Positions 8,213 through 17,838 of a stretch of DNA of 64,000 nt are shown in pieces. The position numbers and the translations under genes were made by a program. The notes below the pieces were generated by a model. It saw only the letters and a list, made by a program, of their open reading frames with translations, ran no database searches and was not told where the DNA came from. Numbering within the stretch: the first letter of the stretch is position 1; each line of letters starts with the position of its first letter. Source of the stretch: PHAA01 sp964494735 (lineage in GTDB: Bacteria > Bacillota > Syntrophomonadia > Syntrophomonadales > Syntrophomonadaceae); the NCBI GenBank assembly GCA_964494735.1, contig CAZBSD010000003.1, positions 1-64,000 on the forward strand, in the 5' to 3' direction.

Positions 8213-8704
8213 ATGAAGTTATCAACCAGAGGGCGCTATGGGTTGAGGGCGATGATCGACATGGCCATGAATGAACAGGAATCGCCCATTGCGGCGCATA
8301 CTATCGCCGAACGGGAAGGTCTGTCGGAACGTTACCTGGAACAACTGATGGTCCCTTTGAAAAGAGCCGGCCTGGTCAAAAGCGTCCGCGGTGCCCAGGG
8401 CGGTTATATACTGGCTAGAAATCCCCAGGACATCACTGCCGGGGATATTATCAGGGTTCTGGAGGGACCTATTGCTCCGGTGGAGTGTGTCAGCGAAAAT
8501 AATCCAGAATCGTGTTCCCGGGCCGACTTTTGCGTTACCCGGTCTTTATGGACCAAGGTACGCGATTCGATCGCCTCAGTCCTGGATTCCTACACCCTGG
8601 CTGATTTGGCCTGGCAGTCTCAAGATGCCGCAGGGCGAGTTCACTCACCTATAATATTTAGGTTTGACAGCCAAACTATAGAGGACAGGAGGGATGATCA
8701 ATGA
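8213..8704 (+). CDS. Rrf2-family (IscR-like) transcription regulator
   Basis: A 163-residue Rrf2 protein opening MKLSTRGRYGLRAMIDMA, with a winged helix (ERYLEQLMVPLKRAGLVKSVRGAQGGY). Three cysteines, in PVECVSENNPESC and ADFC, lie in the loop that carries the [2Fe-2S] cluster in IscR. AGGAGG precedes the ATG. Its stop overlaps the start of the cysteine desulfurase by four bases (ATGA), so the two are translationally coupled. It probably senses Fe-S status and controls this nifS-nifU operon. A 20-residue polar tail follows the usual end of the family. Confidence 0.9.
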   Translation: MKLSTRGRYGLRAMIDMAMNEQESPIAAHTIAEREGLSERYLEQLMVPLKRAGLVKSVRGAQGGYILARNPQDITAGDIIRVLEGPIAPVECVSENNPESCSRADFCVTRSLWTKVRDSIASVLDSYTLADLAWQSQDAAGRVHSPIIFRFDSQTIEDRRDDQ

Positions 8705-9861
8705 AATCTGTCTATATCGACCATAGCGCCACCACTCCGATGGATCCTGGCGTCTTTGAGGCTATGAAGCCCTATTTTACCGATATATTCGGTAATTCTT
8801 CCAGTGTCCATTCGCAGGGTCAGAAGGCTCACCAGGCCTTGGAAGAATCCCGCCAAAAGGTCGCCGCATTGATAGGGGCCAAGTCCAACGAAATCATTTT
8901 TGCCAGCGGCGGAACCGAGGCTGACAACCAGGCTATCATCACCTATATGCACAACAATCGGGCCAAAGGCAATCATATTATTACCTCGGCGATAGAACAT
9001 CATGCGGTATTGCATACCTGCCAGTTTCTGTCCCAACAAGGCTTTGAACTGACGGTGCTGCCGGTCAATACCTACGGCGAGGTGGAGCCGGACACTCTCC
9101 AAGAAGCCATCCGCCCTGGCGCCACTGCATTGGTTTCGGTCATGCATGCCAACAACGAAATCGGGACCATCCAACCCATCCAGCAACTGGCCGCCATCAC
9201 TCATGAAGCGGGGGCGATTTTCCATACCGACGCGGTCCAGACCGTCGGCAAGATTCCGGTCAATGTGGGACAACTGGGGATCGATCTGCTTTCGGCTTCG
9301 GCCCATAAGCTGTACGGACCCAAAGGGGTCGGTTGTCTGTACATTAAGAAGGGTACCCGTATAGGCAGCTTGATGCATGGAGGCGGACACGAGAGGAATC
9401 TCCGGGCTGGAACGGTCAATGTGCCAGGAGTGGTTGGTTTTGCCCAAGCCGCTGAAATGGCCGGGCAGAGATTATGCAGTCAGGAGGCTCCCCTGGCCGA
9501 TTTGGCCCAACGACTGACCGAGGGGATATTTACGGCTATTCCCAATACCCGGTTGACGGGACATCCGCAGCGGCGCCTGCCCGGCAGTGTCAGTGTCTGT
9601 TTCGATTATGTAGAGGGCGAATCCATCCTGTTGATGCTGGACAACTATGGCATCATGGCCTCCAGTGGATCCGCCTGTACGTCGGGCTCCCTCGACCCTT
9701 CCCACGTTCTGCTGGCCATCGGCCTGCCCCATGAGACTGCGCATGGTTCATTGCGTTTGACCATGGGCAAGGACAATACCCAGGCGGACGTCGATTATAT
9801 TCTCGAGGTTCTGCCCCCGATCATCAAGAATCTGAGAGCCATGTCCCCATTGGGAAGGTAA
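8701..9861 (+). CDS. nifS: Cysteine desulfurase (NifS/IscS)
   Basis: A 386-residue class V aminotransferase-fold enzyme releasing sulfur from cysteine for Fe-S clusters. Visible marks: YIDHSATTPMDP at the N-terminus, IEHHAV, PLP lysine in SAHKLYGPKGVG near residue 205, RAGTVNVPGVVG, and the catalytic persulfide Cys in SSGSACTSGSLDPSHVL near 325. The short loop with SACTSG is the NifS/IscS type (group I). It lies between the Rrf2 regulator and the scaffold gene. Confidence 0.96.
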   Translation: MKSVYIDHSATTPMDPGVFEAMKPYFTDIFGNSSSVHSQGQKAHQALEESRQKVAALIGAKSNEIIFASGGTEADNQAIITYMHNNRAKGNHIITSAIEHHAVLHTCQFLSQQGFELTVLPVNTYGEVEPDTLQEAIRPGATALVSVMHANNEIGTIQPIQQLAAITHEAGAIFHTDAVQTVGKIPVNVGQLGIDLLSASAHKLYGPKGVGCLYIKKGTRIGSLMHGGGHERNLRAGTVNVPGVVGFAQAAEMAGQRLCSQEAPLADLAQRLTEGIFTAIPNTRLTGHPQRRLPGSVSVCFDYVEGESILLMLDNYGIMASSGSACTSGSLDPSHVLLAIGLPHETAHGSLRLTMGKDNTQADVDYILEVLPPIIKNLRAMSPLGR

Positions 9862-9873
9862 GGAGGAATAATC

Positions 9874-10332
9874 ATGCTGTACTCGCCAAAGGTAATGGAC
9901 CATTTCATGAATCCCCGCAATGTCGGCCAGGTCGAAAATCCCAGTGGAGTCGGCGAGGTGGGCAATCCTACCTGCGGGGACATAATGCATATCGAGATCG
10001 CGGTCAAAGAGGATAGGATTGATGATATCAAATTCCGGACTTTCGGTTGCGCCGCCGCCATTGCCACCAGCAGTATGGTGACCGAAATTGTTAAGGGCAA
10101 AACCCTCGAGGAGGCGGAAAAGATCACCAATCGTACCGTGGCTGAAGCCTTGGACGGCCTGCCCCCGGTCAAGATGCATTGTTCCAACCTGGCCGCTGAT
10201 GCCCTGCACGAGGCCATCAAAAACTACCGCCAAGGCGGCCAGGCCGCCGCTACTGTATCCAAAGGCTGTTGCCAGGATGCGGCCGAAAGCCTATGTGAAA
10301 AAGGCATGGAGATTAAGCTGCCGGAAAAATAG
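9874..10332 (+). CDS. nifU: Fe-S scaffold protein NifU/IscU
   Basis: A 152-residue U-type scaffold. The three cluster cysteines are in GNPTCGD, RTFGCAAAIAT and VKMHCSNLA. Compared with IscU it has a C-terminal extension of about 25 residues with a further KGCCQDAAESLC cluster of cysteines; this resembles the short NifU-like proteins of Clostridia. AGGAGG precedes the ATG, 12 bases after nifS. It receives sulfur from the desulfurase and hands clusters to apo-proteins such as NadA. Confidence 0.94.
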   Translation: MLYSPKVMDHFMNPRNVGQVENPSGVGEVGNPTCGDIMHIEIAVKEDRIDDIKFRTFGCAAAIATSSMVTEIVKGKTLEEAEKITNRTVAEALDGLPPVKMHCSNLAADALHEAIKNYRQGGQAAATVSKGCCQDAAESLCEKGMEIKLPEK

Positions 10333-10344
10333 CCGCTCTTCCAA

Positions 10345-11286
10345 CTACTCCTGCCCATCCTGGAACAACGGAGTGGATAAATATCTCTCCCCGCTGTCCG
10401 GCAGTAACACTACTATGGTTTTGCCCCGGTTCTCGGGGCGTTGGGCCAGTTGGGTGGCCGCATAGGCGGCCGCGCCTGATGAAATGCCCACCAACAGTCC
10501 TTCGTGCTGGGACAGACTGCGGGCGGCAGCAAATGCCGATTCATTTTTGACCTTGATTATCTCATCGATGATGCCGCGATTGAGAACATCCGGCACGAAA
10601 CCCGCCCCGATCCCCTGAATCGCGTGAGGACCGGGTGTGCCTCCCGATAAGACCGGTGAGTCAAAGGGCTCTACCGCCACGATCTGCACGGCTGCCTTTT
10701 TGGATTTGAGCAGTTCTCCCACCCCGGTTATGGTTCCCCCGGTGCCCACCCCAGCCACAAATATATCCACTTCCCCGTCGCTGTCATTCCAGATCTCAAC
10801 TCCGGTCGTCTGGCGATGAGCGGCCGGGTTAGCCGCGTTTTTGAACTGCTGCGGCATGAACGCGTTCTCGTTTTGGGCGGCCAGCGCTTCGGCTGTGGCG
10901 ATGGCTCCCGCCATACCCTCGGGACCAGGGGTAAGGACCAGCTCCGCCCCCAGGGCTTTGAGCAAGCTTCTCCGCTCGCTGCTCATGGTCTCCGGCATGG
11001 TGAGAATCAGGCGATAACCGCGGGCGGCGGCTACAAACGCCAGGGCTACCCCGGTGTTGCCGCTGGTTGGTTCGATAATTAACGAATTCTTCTGGAGCAG
11101 GCCTTTTTGTTCTGCGTCTATGATCATGGCGTAGCCGACCCGGTCTTTAACGCTGCCGGCCGGATTGAAGTACTCCAGTTTGGCCACCAGCCTGGCCTTC
11201 AAGTCATGGGCCCGATTATAATTGGACAGCTCCAGTAAGGGTGTGTTGCCAATCAAATCGGTTAAACTCTGGGCGATTCTACTCAT
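10345..11286 (-). CDS. cysK: Cysteine synthase (O-acetylserine sulfhydrylase)
   Basis: A 313-residue beta-family PLP enzyme making cysteine from O-acetylserine and sulfide. Marks: LIGNTPLLEL, PLP lysine in PAGSVKDRVG near residue 45, EPTSGNTGVALA phosphate/substrate loop, GTGGTITGVGE, and a C-terminal GISSGAAA with PDSGERYLSTPLF. Convergent with nifU, ending 12 bases from it. The partner serine acetyltransferase is at 15150, not in the same operon. It supplies the cysteine that nifS consumes. Confidence 0.95.
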   Translation of the reverse strand: MSRIAQSLTDLIGNTPLLELSNYNRAHDLKARLVAKLEYFNPAGSVKDRVGYAMIIDAEQKGLLQKNSLIIEPTSGNTGVALAFVAAARGYRLILTMPETMSSERRSLLKALGAELVLTPGPEGMAGAIATAEALAAQNENAFMPQQFKNAANPAAHRQTTGVEIWNDSDGEVDIFVAGVGTGGTITGVGELLKSKKAAVQIVAVEPFDSPVLSGGTPGPHAIQGIGAGFVPDVLNRGIIDEIIKVKNESAFAAARSLSQHEGLLVGISSGAAAYAATQLAQRPENRGKTIVVLLPDSGERYLSTPLFQDGQE

Positions 11287-11603
11287 CTCAATTCCTCCTA
11301 TTCTTGGCCGGTATCATCTTCACTACTGCACTGGCTTTCTTATTATGGGTATCTATGGCTAAACCGCCTCTTATTCTTTTCCACACCAACATCGGCTGGC
11401 TGTGTGTAGTGTACCCGGTCTGTATCAGCAACAGATTGAAGCTATTTTTCAATCGGCGGGGTTTTCACCGGGCTGGCGCCACCTGCACACCAAAAGCTGT
11501 TCGTTATCCCCAAGACTGAGTCAATTAGGCCGTTTCGCCGCTATGAATAAAACCGGCAAATAAACAGATGCTAACAACAATCCATGAGAAAGGAGGTCAT
11601 GTA
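11287..11603. other. Intergenic region between cysK and DUF1540 gene
   Basis: The 317 bases upstream of both divergent genes contain the ribosome sites but no T-box, S-box or cobalamin motif that I could find on either strand. Nothing else supported. Confidence 0.5.
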
Positions 11604-11762
11604 ATGTCCAAAGTAGCCAAATGTATGTGTGAAGAATGCCATTACAATGATAGTTTCGAGTGTATGGCCGATGGCATCGAAGTTATGTCCAGTGCCACCG
11701 ACAACAAAGTCATGTCAGCGGACGGGACCTGCTGCAGCACCTTCAGACCAGGCCGCCGCTAG
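11604..11762 (+). CDS. DUF1540 small cysteine-rich protein
   Basis: A 52-residue protein with KCMCEECHYNDSFECMADGI and a C-terminal CCSTFRPG, the two-part cysteine pattern of DUF1540. Such proteins are common in Clostridia, often present in several copies, and are thought to bind a metal; function is unknown. AAAGGAGGT stands 7 bases before the ATG, a very strong ribosome site, suggesting high expression. Confidence 0.85.
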   Translation: MSKVAKCMCEECHYNDSFECMADGIEVMSSATDNKVMSADGTCCSTFRPGRR

Positions 11763-11955
11763 TACTACATTCAGGCCGACCAAGCAAAAAAGGCTTAGAG
11801 CAAGGCATTCGGGAGCCCCGTGATTAAGGCGTATGCGGTGCGTCAATTGAACGGGGATTCCGTATTAACCGCAGCTATAGGCCCTTTTTGACGGTCTGAA
11901 GACGCCACCCACTGGTATCCCTTTTTTCATGTCAGTCCCCACCCAACCTTGTAAC

Positions 11956-11994
11956 AAAGGGCGAGCGCTACTATAAGCATGCTCGCCCTTTTTC
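11956..11994. terminator. Terminator hairpin between DUF1540 gene and copZ
   Basis: AAAGGGCGAGC and GCTCGCCCTTT form an 11-bp stem with a T-run on the plus side and an A-run on the other, so it can work in both directions. It separates converging transcripts. Confidence 0.8.
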
Positions 11995-12033
11995 AATAAG
12001 CCGGTATGGCATTTGAAGGCAGCCACGGCTGGA

Positions 12034-12246
12034 TTAGACTACCTGGTAACCGGCGTCATCGATCTTGTCTTTGATGGTGTTGATATCGACCTTGCCCGCA
12101 TCATAAGCTACGGATACCTTCTTACCGGCCAGATCCACCTCAACCTTCTCAACCCCAGGCAGCGAGCCCACTGACTTCTGCACCGCATTGACACAGTGCA
12201 TACAGGACATTCCTTCAACATTGAGAGTTACCGTCTGATTTACCAT
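12034..12246 (-). CDS. copZ: Copper chaperone (HMA domain)
   Basis: A 70-residue single heavy-metal-associated domain with GMSCMHCVNAVQK as the CxxC copper site and the usual beta-alpha-beta-beta-alpha-beta layout ending in DDAGYQVV. It delivers Cu(I) to the ATPase encoded 80 bases upstream. ATG 12246 follows AAGGAG; a GTG immediately before it is the alternative. Confidence 0.92.
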   Translation of the reverse strand: MVNQTVTLNVEGMSCMHCVNAVQKSVGSLPGVEKVEVDLAGKKVSVAYDAGKVDINTIKDKIDDAGYQVV

Positions 12247-12326
12247 CACTACATCTCCTTTTTTATTGTTGGTGATTGAATTGATATATCATTGTTGGGG
12301 CGGAAGATTCCAACCAGGGTCCGTTA

Positions 12327-14762
12327 CTAACCGTTGGTTCTGTCCGGGTCATACCTTTTGAGGCTCAGAGAATTGGTCACTACTGACACTGAACTAAAAG
12401 CCATGGCTGCCCCGGCAATTATAGGATTCAGCATACCCAGGGCCGCAAAAGGAATACCGATAATATTATAAATGAAAGCCCAGAACAGGTTTTGCTTTAT
12501 CTTGCGCATGGTCTGGCGCGACAGTCTTATGGCTGCCGGTATGGTCCTGAGGTCACCCCGCATCAAGGTGATGTCGGCGGCTTCCATGGCTACATCGGTA
12601 CCGGTCCCCATGGCCATGCCGATGTCGGCGGTGGCCAATGCGGGAGCATCGTTGATGCCATCCCCCACCATGGCTACATGTTTACCCATTTCCCTCAGTT
12701 TCTCTACTTCCCGGGCCTTGTTTTCCGGCAGTACTTCTGCCAAAACTGTGGTTATGCCTACCTGGCGGGCAATGGCATCAGCGGTCCGCTGGTTGTCACC
12801 AGTTATCATATAGACTCCGATACCCATGGACTGGAGCTCGGCGATGGCTTCTTGAGAACTCTCTTTCAATGTATCGGCCACCGCCAGAATGGCTTCCAGC
12901 TTGCCGTCGATGGCCATCAACATGGCCGTCTTGCCCTGGTCCTCCAGGGAGACTATCCTGGCTTCGATGGCATCGGTACTGATAGCTTGGCTGCTCATCA
13001 GTTTACGGGTGCCCAGGTGGACTTCCTGGTTGTCGATTACGGCTTTGATCCCCTGTCCGGGGACAGCCTCAAAATCGGCGGGATCATCGATCGGCCCGAT
13101 CACCTGTTTGCCTTTTTCATAGATAGCAACCCCCAGCGGGTGCTCAGAATTCTTCTCGGCCTGGGCCGCCAACTTGATTATAGATTGCTCATCCAGGGCG
13201 TTCAAACTTATAACATCCGTGACCTCCGGTTGCCCCTTGGTGATAGTCCCGGTCTTGTCCAAGACCACCGTGTCCAGTTTGTAAGCCATCTCCAGGTATT
13301 CCCCGCCCTTTATCAATATCCCCTTTTCCGCACCCTTGCCAGTCCCCACCATTATCGCGGTGGGAGTGGCCAGGCCCAGGGCGCAGGGACAGGCTATGAC
13401 CATCACCGCCACCGCGCTGACCAGAGACTTGTTGATGCCAGCCCCGGTAAGGTACCACACTGCGAAGGTAGCGGCCGCAATTACCAGAACCGCCGGAACA
13501 AACACTCCCGCCACCTGGTCGGCGGTTTTTTGGATGGGGGCTTTGGAGCCCTGGGCATCCTCCACCATTTTTATGATCTGAGCCAGGGCGGTGTCCTTGC
13601 CCACCCGGGTGGCTTCCAATTTGAATACTCCAAACCGGTTGATGGTAGCGCCAAACACCAGGTCACCTGTCTTTTTATCGATGGGCAGGCTCTCCCCGGT
13701 CAGCATCGACTCATCCAGGGAAGAAGTGCCCTCAATGATCTTGCCGTCCACCGGTACTTTTTCACCCGGCCTTACCACTACTATGTCGCCCAGTTCAACC
13801 TCTTCAATGGGTATATCTGCTTCTTGTCCCTGCCTTATCACCCGGGCCGTCTTGGACTGAAGTTCGGCTAGTTTCTTGATGGCTTCGGAAGTCCGCCCTT
13901 TGGCCAGCGCCTCCAGATATTTGCCCAGCAGGATCAAAGTGATGATTATGGCTGCCGCCTCAAAGTAGAGGTCTTTCATCATCCCCGCCGCCACCTCCTG
14001 GAAGAAGACGTTGTAGAGGCTGAAAAAGTAGGCCGCCGACGTGCCCATGGCGACCAATACATCCATATTGGCACTCCCCGACCGCAGGGCATAGTATGAC
14101 TGCTTGTAGAAACGGGCGCCGATGATAAACTGGACCGGGGTGGCCACAGCCAACTGAAAATACTGGTTGTGCAGTATATCCAGAGCCGGGCTATGGATCT
14201 TGAATATACTTAGAATCATGGCCAGTACCAGCGGCAGGCTCAATAATATGGAAGCGATCAGGGAGCTGCGCATGTTGCTGAGTTCGGCGGCTTTTTGTTC
14301 TATTTCGTGTTCCCGGCTTGCCTCCCCGGTCTTTTCCGCCTCATAACCCAAGTCCCGAATCGCTCTGATCATAGCGTCGATCTTTATCTGCTGGGGATCA
14401 AACGTAATCCGGGCTTTCTCGGTGGCCAGGTTGACACTGGCCGACTTGACCCCCTCTAAAGAGCCGAGCTTCTTTTCGACCCGGGCTGAACAGGCCGCAC
14501 ACGTCATGCCGATTATCTTAAGGTCGGCCTCACCCTCCGGGCCGGGTTTTTCATGGATCACCTCAAAGCCCAATCGGGTTATAACCTCATCCAATTGTTG
14601 CGGCTGTACCCGCTCTCGGTCATACTCGACGGCAGCCCGCTCCAAAACCAGGTTGACGTTGGCCGAATCAACGCCGGGCAGCTTGAGCAGTCCTTTTTCG
14701 ATTCGGGCCGCACAAGCCGCGCAGCTCATGCCGGCTATTTTTATTGTTTCCTTTTCGTTCAT
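12327..14762 (-). CDS. copA: Copper-transporting P1B-type ATPase
   Basis: An 811-residue Cu(I) exporter. Two N-terminal HMA domains carry GMSCAACAARIEKG (residue 13) and GMTCAACSARVEKK (residue 88). Eight membrane helices follow, with the transport motif ACPCALGLATPTA in helix six, the TGES actuator loop, phosphorylation site DKTGTITKG, the HP dipeptide in SEHPLGVAI, GDNQRTA and the GDGINDAPAL hinge. Full length, no defects. It is followed by copZ in the same direction; no CsoR or CopY gene is nearby. Confidence 0.96.
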   Translation of the reverse strand: MNEKETIKIAGMSCAACAARIEKGLLKLPGVDSANVNLVLERAAVEYDRERVQPQQLDEVITRLGFEVIHEKPGPEGEADLKIIGMTCAACSARVEKKLGSLEGVKSASVNLATEKARITFDPQQIKIDAMIRAIRDLGYEAEKTGEASREHEIEQKAAELSNMRSSLIASILLSLPLVLAMILSIFKIHSPALDILHNQYFQLAVATPVQFIIGARFYKQSYYALRSGSANMDVLVAMGTSAAYFFSLYNVFFQEVAAGMMKDLYFEAAAIIITLILLGKYLEALAKGRTSEAIKKLAELQSKTARVIRQGQEADIPIEEVELGDIVVVRPGEKVPVDGKIIEGTSSLDESMLTGESLPIDKKTGDLVFGATINRFGVFKLEATRVGKDTALAQIIKMVEDAQGSKAPIQKTADQVAGVFVPAVLVIAAATFAVWYLTGAGINKSLVSAVAVMVIACPCALGLATPTAIMVGTGKGAEKGILIKGGEYLEMAYKLDTVVLDKTGTITKGQPEVTDVISLNALDEQSIIKLAAQAEKNSEHPLGVAIYEKGKQVIGPIDDPADFEAVPGQGIKAVIDNQEVHLGTRKLMSSQAISTDAIEARIVSLEDQGKTAMLMAIDGKLEAILAVADTLKESSQEAIAELQSMGIGVYMITGDNQRTADAIARQVGITTVLAEVLPENKAREVEKLREMGKHVAMVGDGINDAPALATADIGMAMGTGTDVAMEAADITLMRGDLRTIPAAIRLSRQTMRKIKQNLFWAFIYNIIGIPFAALGMLNPIIAGAAMAFSSVSVVTNSLSLKRYDPDRTNG

Positions 14763-15149
14763 GCTGGTACCTTCTTAAATCTTGGTGGGCGATGGGTTCC
14801 ACTCTCAGCGCCAATTGTCTTTATTATATCGAATATCTCTTCCAATTAGCCTTCCCAAATACAAACACCCGGCTCCACTCCGCCTTCCCAGACCGGCTTT
14901 ATTAATCGTATGGTATTGATGAAGTAGCGCAGATTTAAGGAAGAATAACTAACTGCACTATTTTTATGGGATAACCTTAGTATTATAATCTATGGTAGCA
15001 TAGGAAGCCAACCAGGGTGTATGGAACTCGGATTTGGGCCAATTTATATTGCCTAATGAGATTTAGTCTTTATATGGTTATGTTGGGTCGGTGCGTATAT
15101 CATTAAGAAAGCTGCTTCAAGCTGATCAGTAATACGAGGAGGTATGAAA
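14763..15149. other. Divergent intergenic region, copA and cysE
   Basis: 387 AT-richer bases hold both promoters, including a TATAAT-type hexamer facing copA. I see no recognisable riboswitch, T-box or clear copper-operator palindrome. Confidence 0.4.
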
Positions 15150-16082
15150 ATGCGTGCCCTGTTTGAAGAGCGGTTGGGTGAGTCGGTAGCCAGGATAGTC
15201 GCCCGCCACCATCTATTGCCGGACCAAAAATCGTGGGATTGTTGCGTACTCCCCAACCGCAACGCAATCATCAATATAATAGGTATGTTCAGAGAGATGT
15301 TGTTTCCCAAATATTTCGGAAAGCAGAATCTAACCAGTACCAGCATAGAGTATTTCGTTGGCAACTTGAATCTGAATATCCTGGAGAGCCTCCATGAACA
15401 GGTCACCTGCGCCCTCAGACACCGAGCCGCCAAGACCAATGATTCCACCGTAGACCTCGAGGAAATGGCCGCCGCCATCTGCGTGCAATTCATTGATAAA
15501 GTCCCCGGGATCATGAAGATGCTGGAAGGTGATGTCCAGGCTGCTTATGATGGTGATCCCGCTGCCGAGGATCAAGATGAGATCATCTTCTCCTATCCAG
15601 GCGTTTTTGCCCTGTTTGTTTACCGGCTGGCGCATGAGCTTTACCTGTTGAAGGTGCCTCTCATTCCGCGCATAATGACCGAATACGCTCACAGCCGCAC
15701 CGGGATCGATATCCATGCCGGCGCCACAATCGGCAAATATTTCTTTATGGATCATGGCACCGGTATCGTCATCGGCGAAACCTCTATCATCGGCGATTAC
15801 GTCACCATCTACCAGGGAGTTACCATCGGCGCCCTCTCCACCCGCGGCGGACAGCAGCTGCGGGGGAATAAGAGACACCCCACCATCGAGGACAACGTGG
15901 TAATATATTCAGGGGCCTCCATTCTGGGCGGGGAAACCGTTATTGGTCAGGATGTGGTGATCGGCAGCAACGTTTTTATCACCGAATCCATTCCCGCCGG
16001 GACCAGGGTCAGTCTGAAAAACCAGGAGTTATTGTACCAGGGTCGAACTCAGACGGGATTTAAGCAGGACTTCCCCGATTAG
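15150..16082 (+). CDS. cysE: Serine O-acetyltransferase
   Basis: A 310-residue left-handed beta-helix acetyltransferase that makes O-acetylserine from serine and acetyl-CoA. The N-terminal 140 residues are the helical SATase domain; hexapeptide repeats begin at GIDIHAGATIGKYFFMDHGTGIVIGET and continue to the end. It is of the long form common in anaerobes and Bacteroidetes-like lineages. ATG 15150 is preferred because GAGGAGG is 7 bases away; ATG 15144 is too close to it. Feeds CysK at 10345. Confidence 0.92.
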   Translation: MRALFEERLGESVARIVARHHLLPDQKSWDCCVLPNRNAIINIIGMFREMLFPKYFGKQNLTSTSIEYFVGNLNLNILESLHEQVTCALRHRAAKTNDSTVDLEEMAAAICVQFIDKVPGIMKMLEGDVQAAYDGDPAAEDQDEIIFSYPGVFALFVYRLAHELYLLKVPLIPRIMTEYAHSRTGIDIHAGATIGKYFFMDHGTGIVIGETSIIGDYVTIYQGVTIGALSTRGGQQLRGNKRHPTIEDNVVIYSGASILGGETVIGQDVVIGSNVFITESIPAGTRVSLKNQELLYQGRTQTGFKQDFPD

Positions 16083-16271
16083 ACCGCCCCGAAAAAATCT
16101 TCAAGAATTTTCTGTTCTTTGCTGCCATTTTTGCTCATAATAAAAATGTCGAGAAATGTTTCACTAGCGGAGCGCAGCCCGGATTAAGAAACCCGGAGGT
16201 CTGCCATTACCTTACATCCGCGCCGGTGAAAAGTTATTTGCCTGTCAAATTTCAATCGAAGGAGGATTACG

Positions 16272-17378
16272 ATGCCATTGAGGCAAACGCCGCTGTACCC
16301 GATGCACCTGAAGTACGGAGGCAAGATCATCGATTTCGGGGGCTGGGAGCTGCCGGTCCAGTATGAAGGCATGGGGATCATCAAGGAACACAGCCTGGTC
16401 CGCGAAAGTGCCGGCCTCTTCGATGTATCTCACATGGGAGAAGTCCTGGTCCAAGGGGAAAAAGCGGAAGACTACGTACAAAAACTGGTCTGCAACGACA
16501 TCAAACCGATGCGGGACGGGCAAGTCCTTTACAGCCCCATGTGCTATCCGGACGGCGGGGTGGTCGACGACCTGCTGATATACAGATACAACCAGAACAA
16601 ATACCTGTTGGTGATCAATGCTGCCAACATAGAGAAGGATTTCTCCTGGATGAGCGAACACCTCATAACCGGGGTGGCCGCCGCCAATATTTCCGCCCTA
16701 TACGCCCAGCTGGCCCTGCAGGGACCCAAGGCCCAGCAGATACTGCAAAAACTCACCGCTATCGATCTGGACAGTATCCGGTTTTTCTGGTTCCAACCAG
16801 CTGTGAAAATCGCCGGGATCGAGTGCATCGTCTCCCGCACCGGATATACCGGTGAAGACGGATTCGAGCTCTATATTCAGCCCGAGCAGGCTGGCCAGGT
16901 GTGGGAGGCAATCCTGCAGGCCGGCGGGGATATGGTCGGTCCGGTCGGCTTGGGAGCCCGGGACAGTCTCCGCTTTGAAGCCAAGCTGCCCCTATACGGC
17001 CAAGAGATCGATAAGGATATAACTCCGTTGGAAGCCGGACTGGGCTTCTTCGTCAAGCTCGAAGGCGATGATTTCATCGGCAAGGCGGCTTTAGCCAGGC
17101 AGAAACAGGAAGGCCTGCAGAGAAAACTGGTGGAATTCACGATGGCCGGCAAGGGCATTCCCCGCTCCCACTACCAAATCCAAATAGATGGGCAAACCAT
17201 TGGTCACGTCACTTCCGGCCTGCATTCGCCCACCTTTAAGAAACCACTGGGTCTGGCCCTGGTCAAAACTGAATACAGCGCCCCCGGCACCGAATTCGAT
17301 ATCGTCATCCGTGACAAGGCTATACCTGCCAAGGTTGAGACCGGTCTCTTTTATCGCAAGAAGACCAAGGCCAAATAA
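16272..17378 (+). CDS. gcvT: Glycine cleavage system T protein (aminomethyltransferase)
   Basis: A 368-residue tetrahydrofolate-dependent aminomethyltransferase. It takes the aminomethyl group from lipoylated H protein to give methylene-THF and ammonia. Marks: LYPMHLKYGGKIIDFGGWELPVQY, SHMGEVLVQG, SRTGYTGEDGFELY, and GLGARDSLRFEAKLPLYGQEI. GGAGG precedes ATG. First gene of a tight operon gcvT-H-PA-PB-lpd-lplA. I searched the 190 bases upstream for a glycine riboswitch and did not find its conserved core. Confidence 0.96.
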   Translation: MPLRQTPLYPMHLKYGGKIIDFGGWELPVQYEGMGIIKEHSLVRESAGLFDVSHMGEVLVQGEKAEDYVQKLVCNDIKPMRDGQVLYSPMCYPDGGVVDDLLIYRYNQNKYLLVINAANIEKDFSWMSEHLITGVAAANISALYAQLALQGPKAQQILQKLTAIDLDSIRFFWFQPAVKIAGIECIVSRTGYTGEDGFELYIQPEQAGQVWEAILQAGGDMVGPVGLGARDSLRFEAKLPLYGQEIDKDITPLEAGLGFFVKLEGDDFIGKAALARQKQEGLQRKLVEFTMAGKGIPRSHYQIQIDGQTIGHVTSGLHSPTFKKPLGLALVKTEYSAPGTEFDIVIRDKAIPAKVETGLFYRKKTKAK

Positions 17379-17438
17379 CCGGCCGGATTCCAGAACATAA
17401 TCGAGCCGCCAAAATAATAAGTGATGGAGGAATCAGCT

Positions 17439-17834
17439 ATGAATATCCCGGACGATCTGCTGTATACCAAGGACCACGAATGGATAAGGGTGGAGGGCGA
17501 AAGAGGCCAGGTGGGGATCAGCGACTTTGCCCAGTCCCATCTGGGCGATATCGTTTACATCGAGCTGCCGGAGCTGGACCTGACGGTGACCCAGGGCGGC
17601 GCCATCGGAGTCATCGAGTCGGTCAAAGCGGTGTCCAACATGTACTGCCCGGCGGGCGGCACCATTGTGGCTGTAAATGAGGAATTGGAGGAGTCACCCG
17701 AGCTTTTGAATGAGGACCCTTATGCCAACTGGGTGGCGGTGGTAGAATTGAGCGATAAGGCGGATCTGGATAAACTCATGGACAGCAGCACTTACGCCGA
17801 TTACTGCCAGAGCCAGGAACAGGCCGAGGGATAA
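17439..17834 (+). CDS. gcvH: Glycine cleavage system H protein
   Basis: A 131-residue lipoyl carrier protein. The lipoylated lysine is in IGVIESVKAVSNMYCPAGG near residue 66, and the family start YTKDHEWIRV is present. ATG 17439 follows GGAGG by 8 bases; the longer frame from 17421 lacks a site. It shuttles the aminomethyl and dihydrolipoyl states between P, T and L proteins. Its stop is four bases before gcvPA. Confidence 0.96.
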   Translation: MNIPDDLLYTKDHEWIRVEGERGQVGISDFAQSHLGDIVYIELPELDLTVTQGGAIGVIESVKAVSNMYCPAGGTIVAVNEELEESPELLNEDPYANWVAVVELSDKADLDKLMDSSTYADYCQSQEQAEG

Positions 17835-17838
17835 ACAG

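Noticed and set aside
11287..11550. Riboswitch or T-box in the cysK leader
   Set aside because: No T-box sequence, no SAM or cobalamin core on the minus strand.
12492..13871. A 459-codon open frame on the plus strand
   Set aside because: It lies entirely antisense to copA, has no family likeness, and is explained by GC-rich codons on the other strand.
16083..16271. Glycine riboswitch upstream of gcvT
   Set aside because: The conserved core of the aptamer is not present on the plus strand; only a short CCCGG hairpin is seen.
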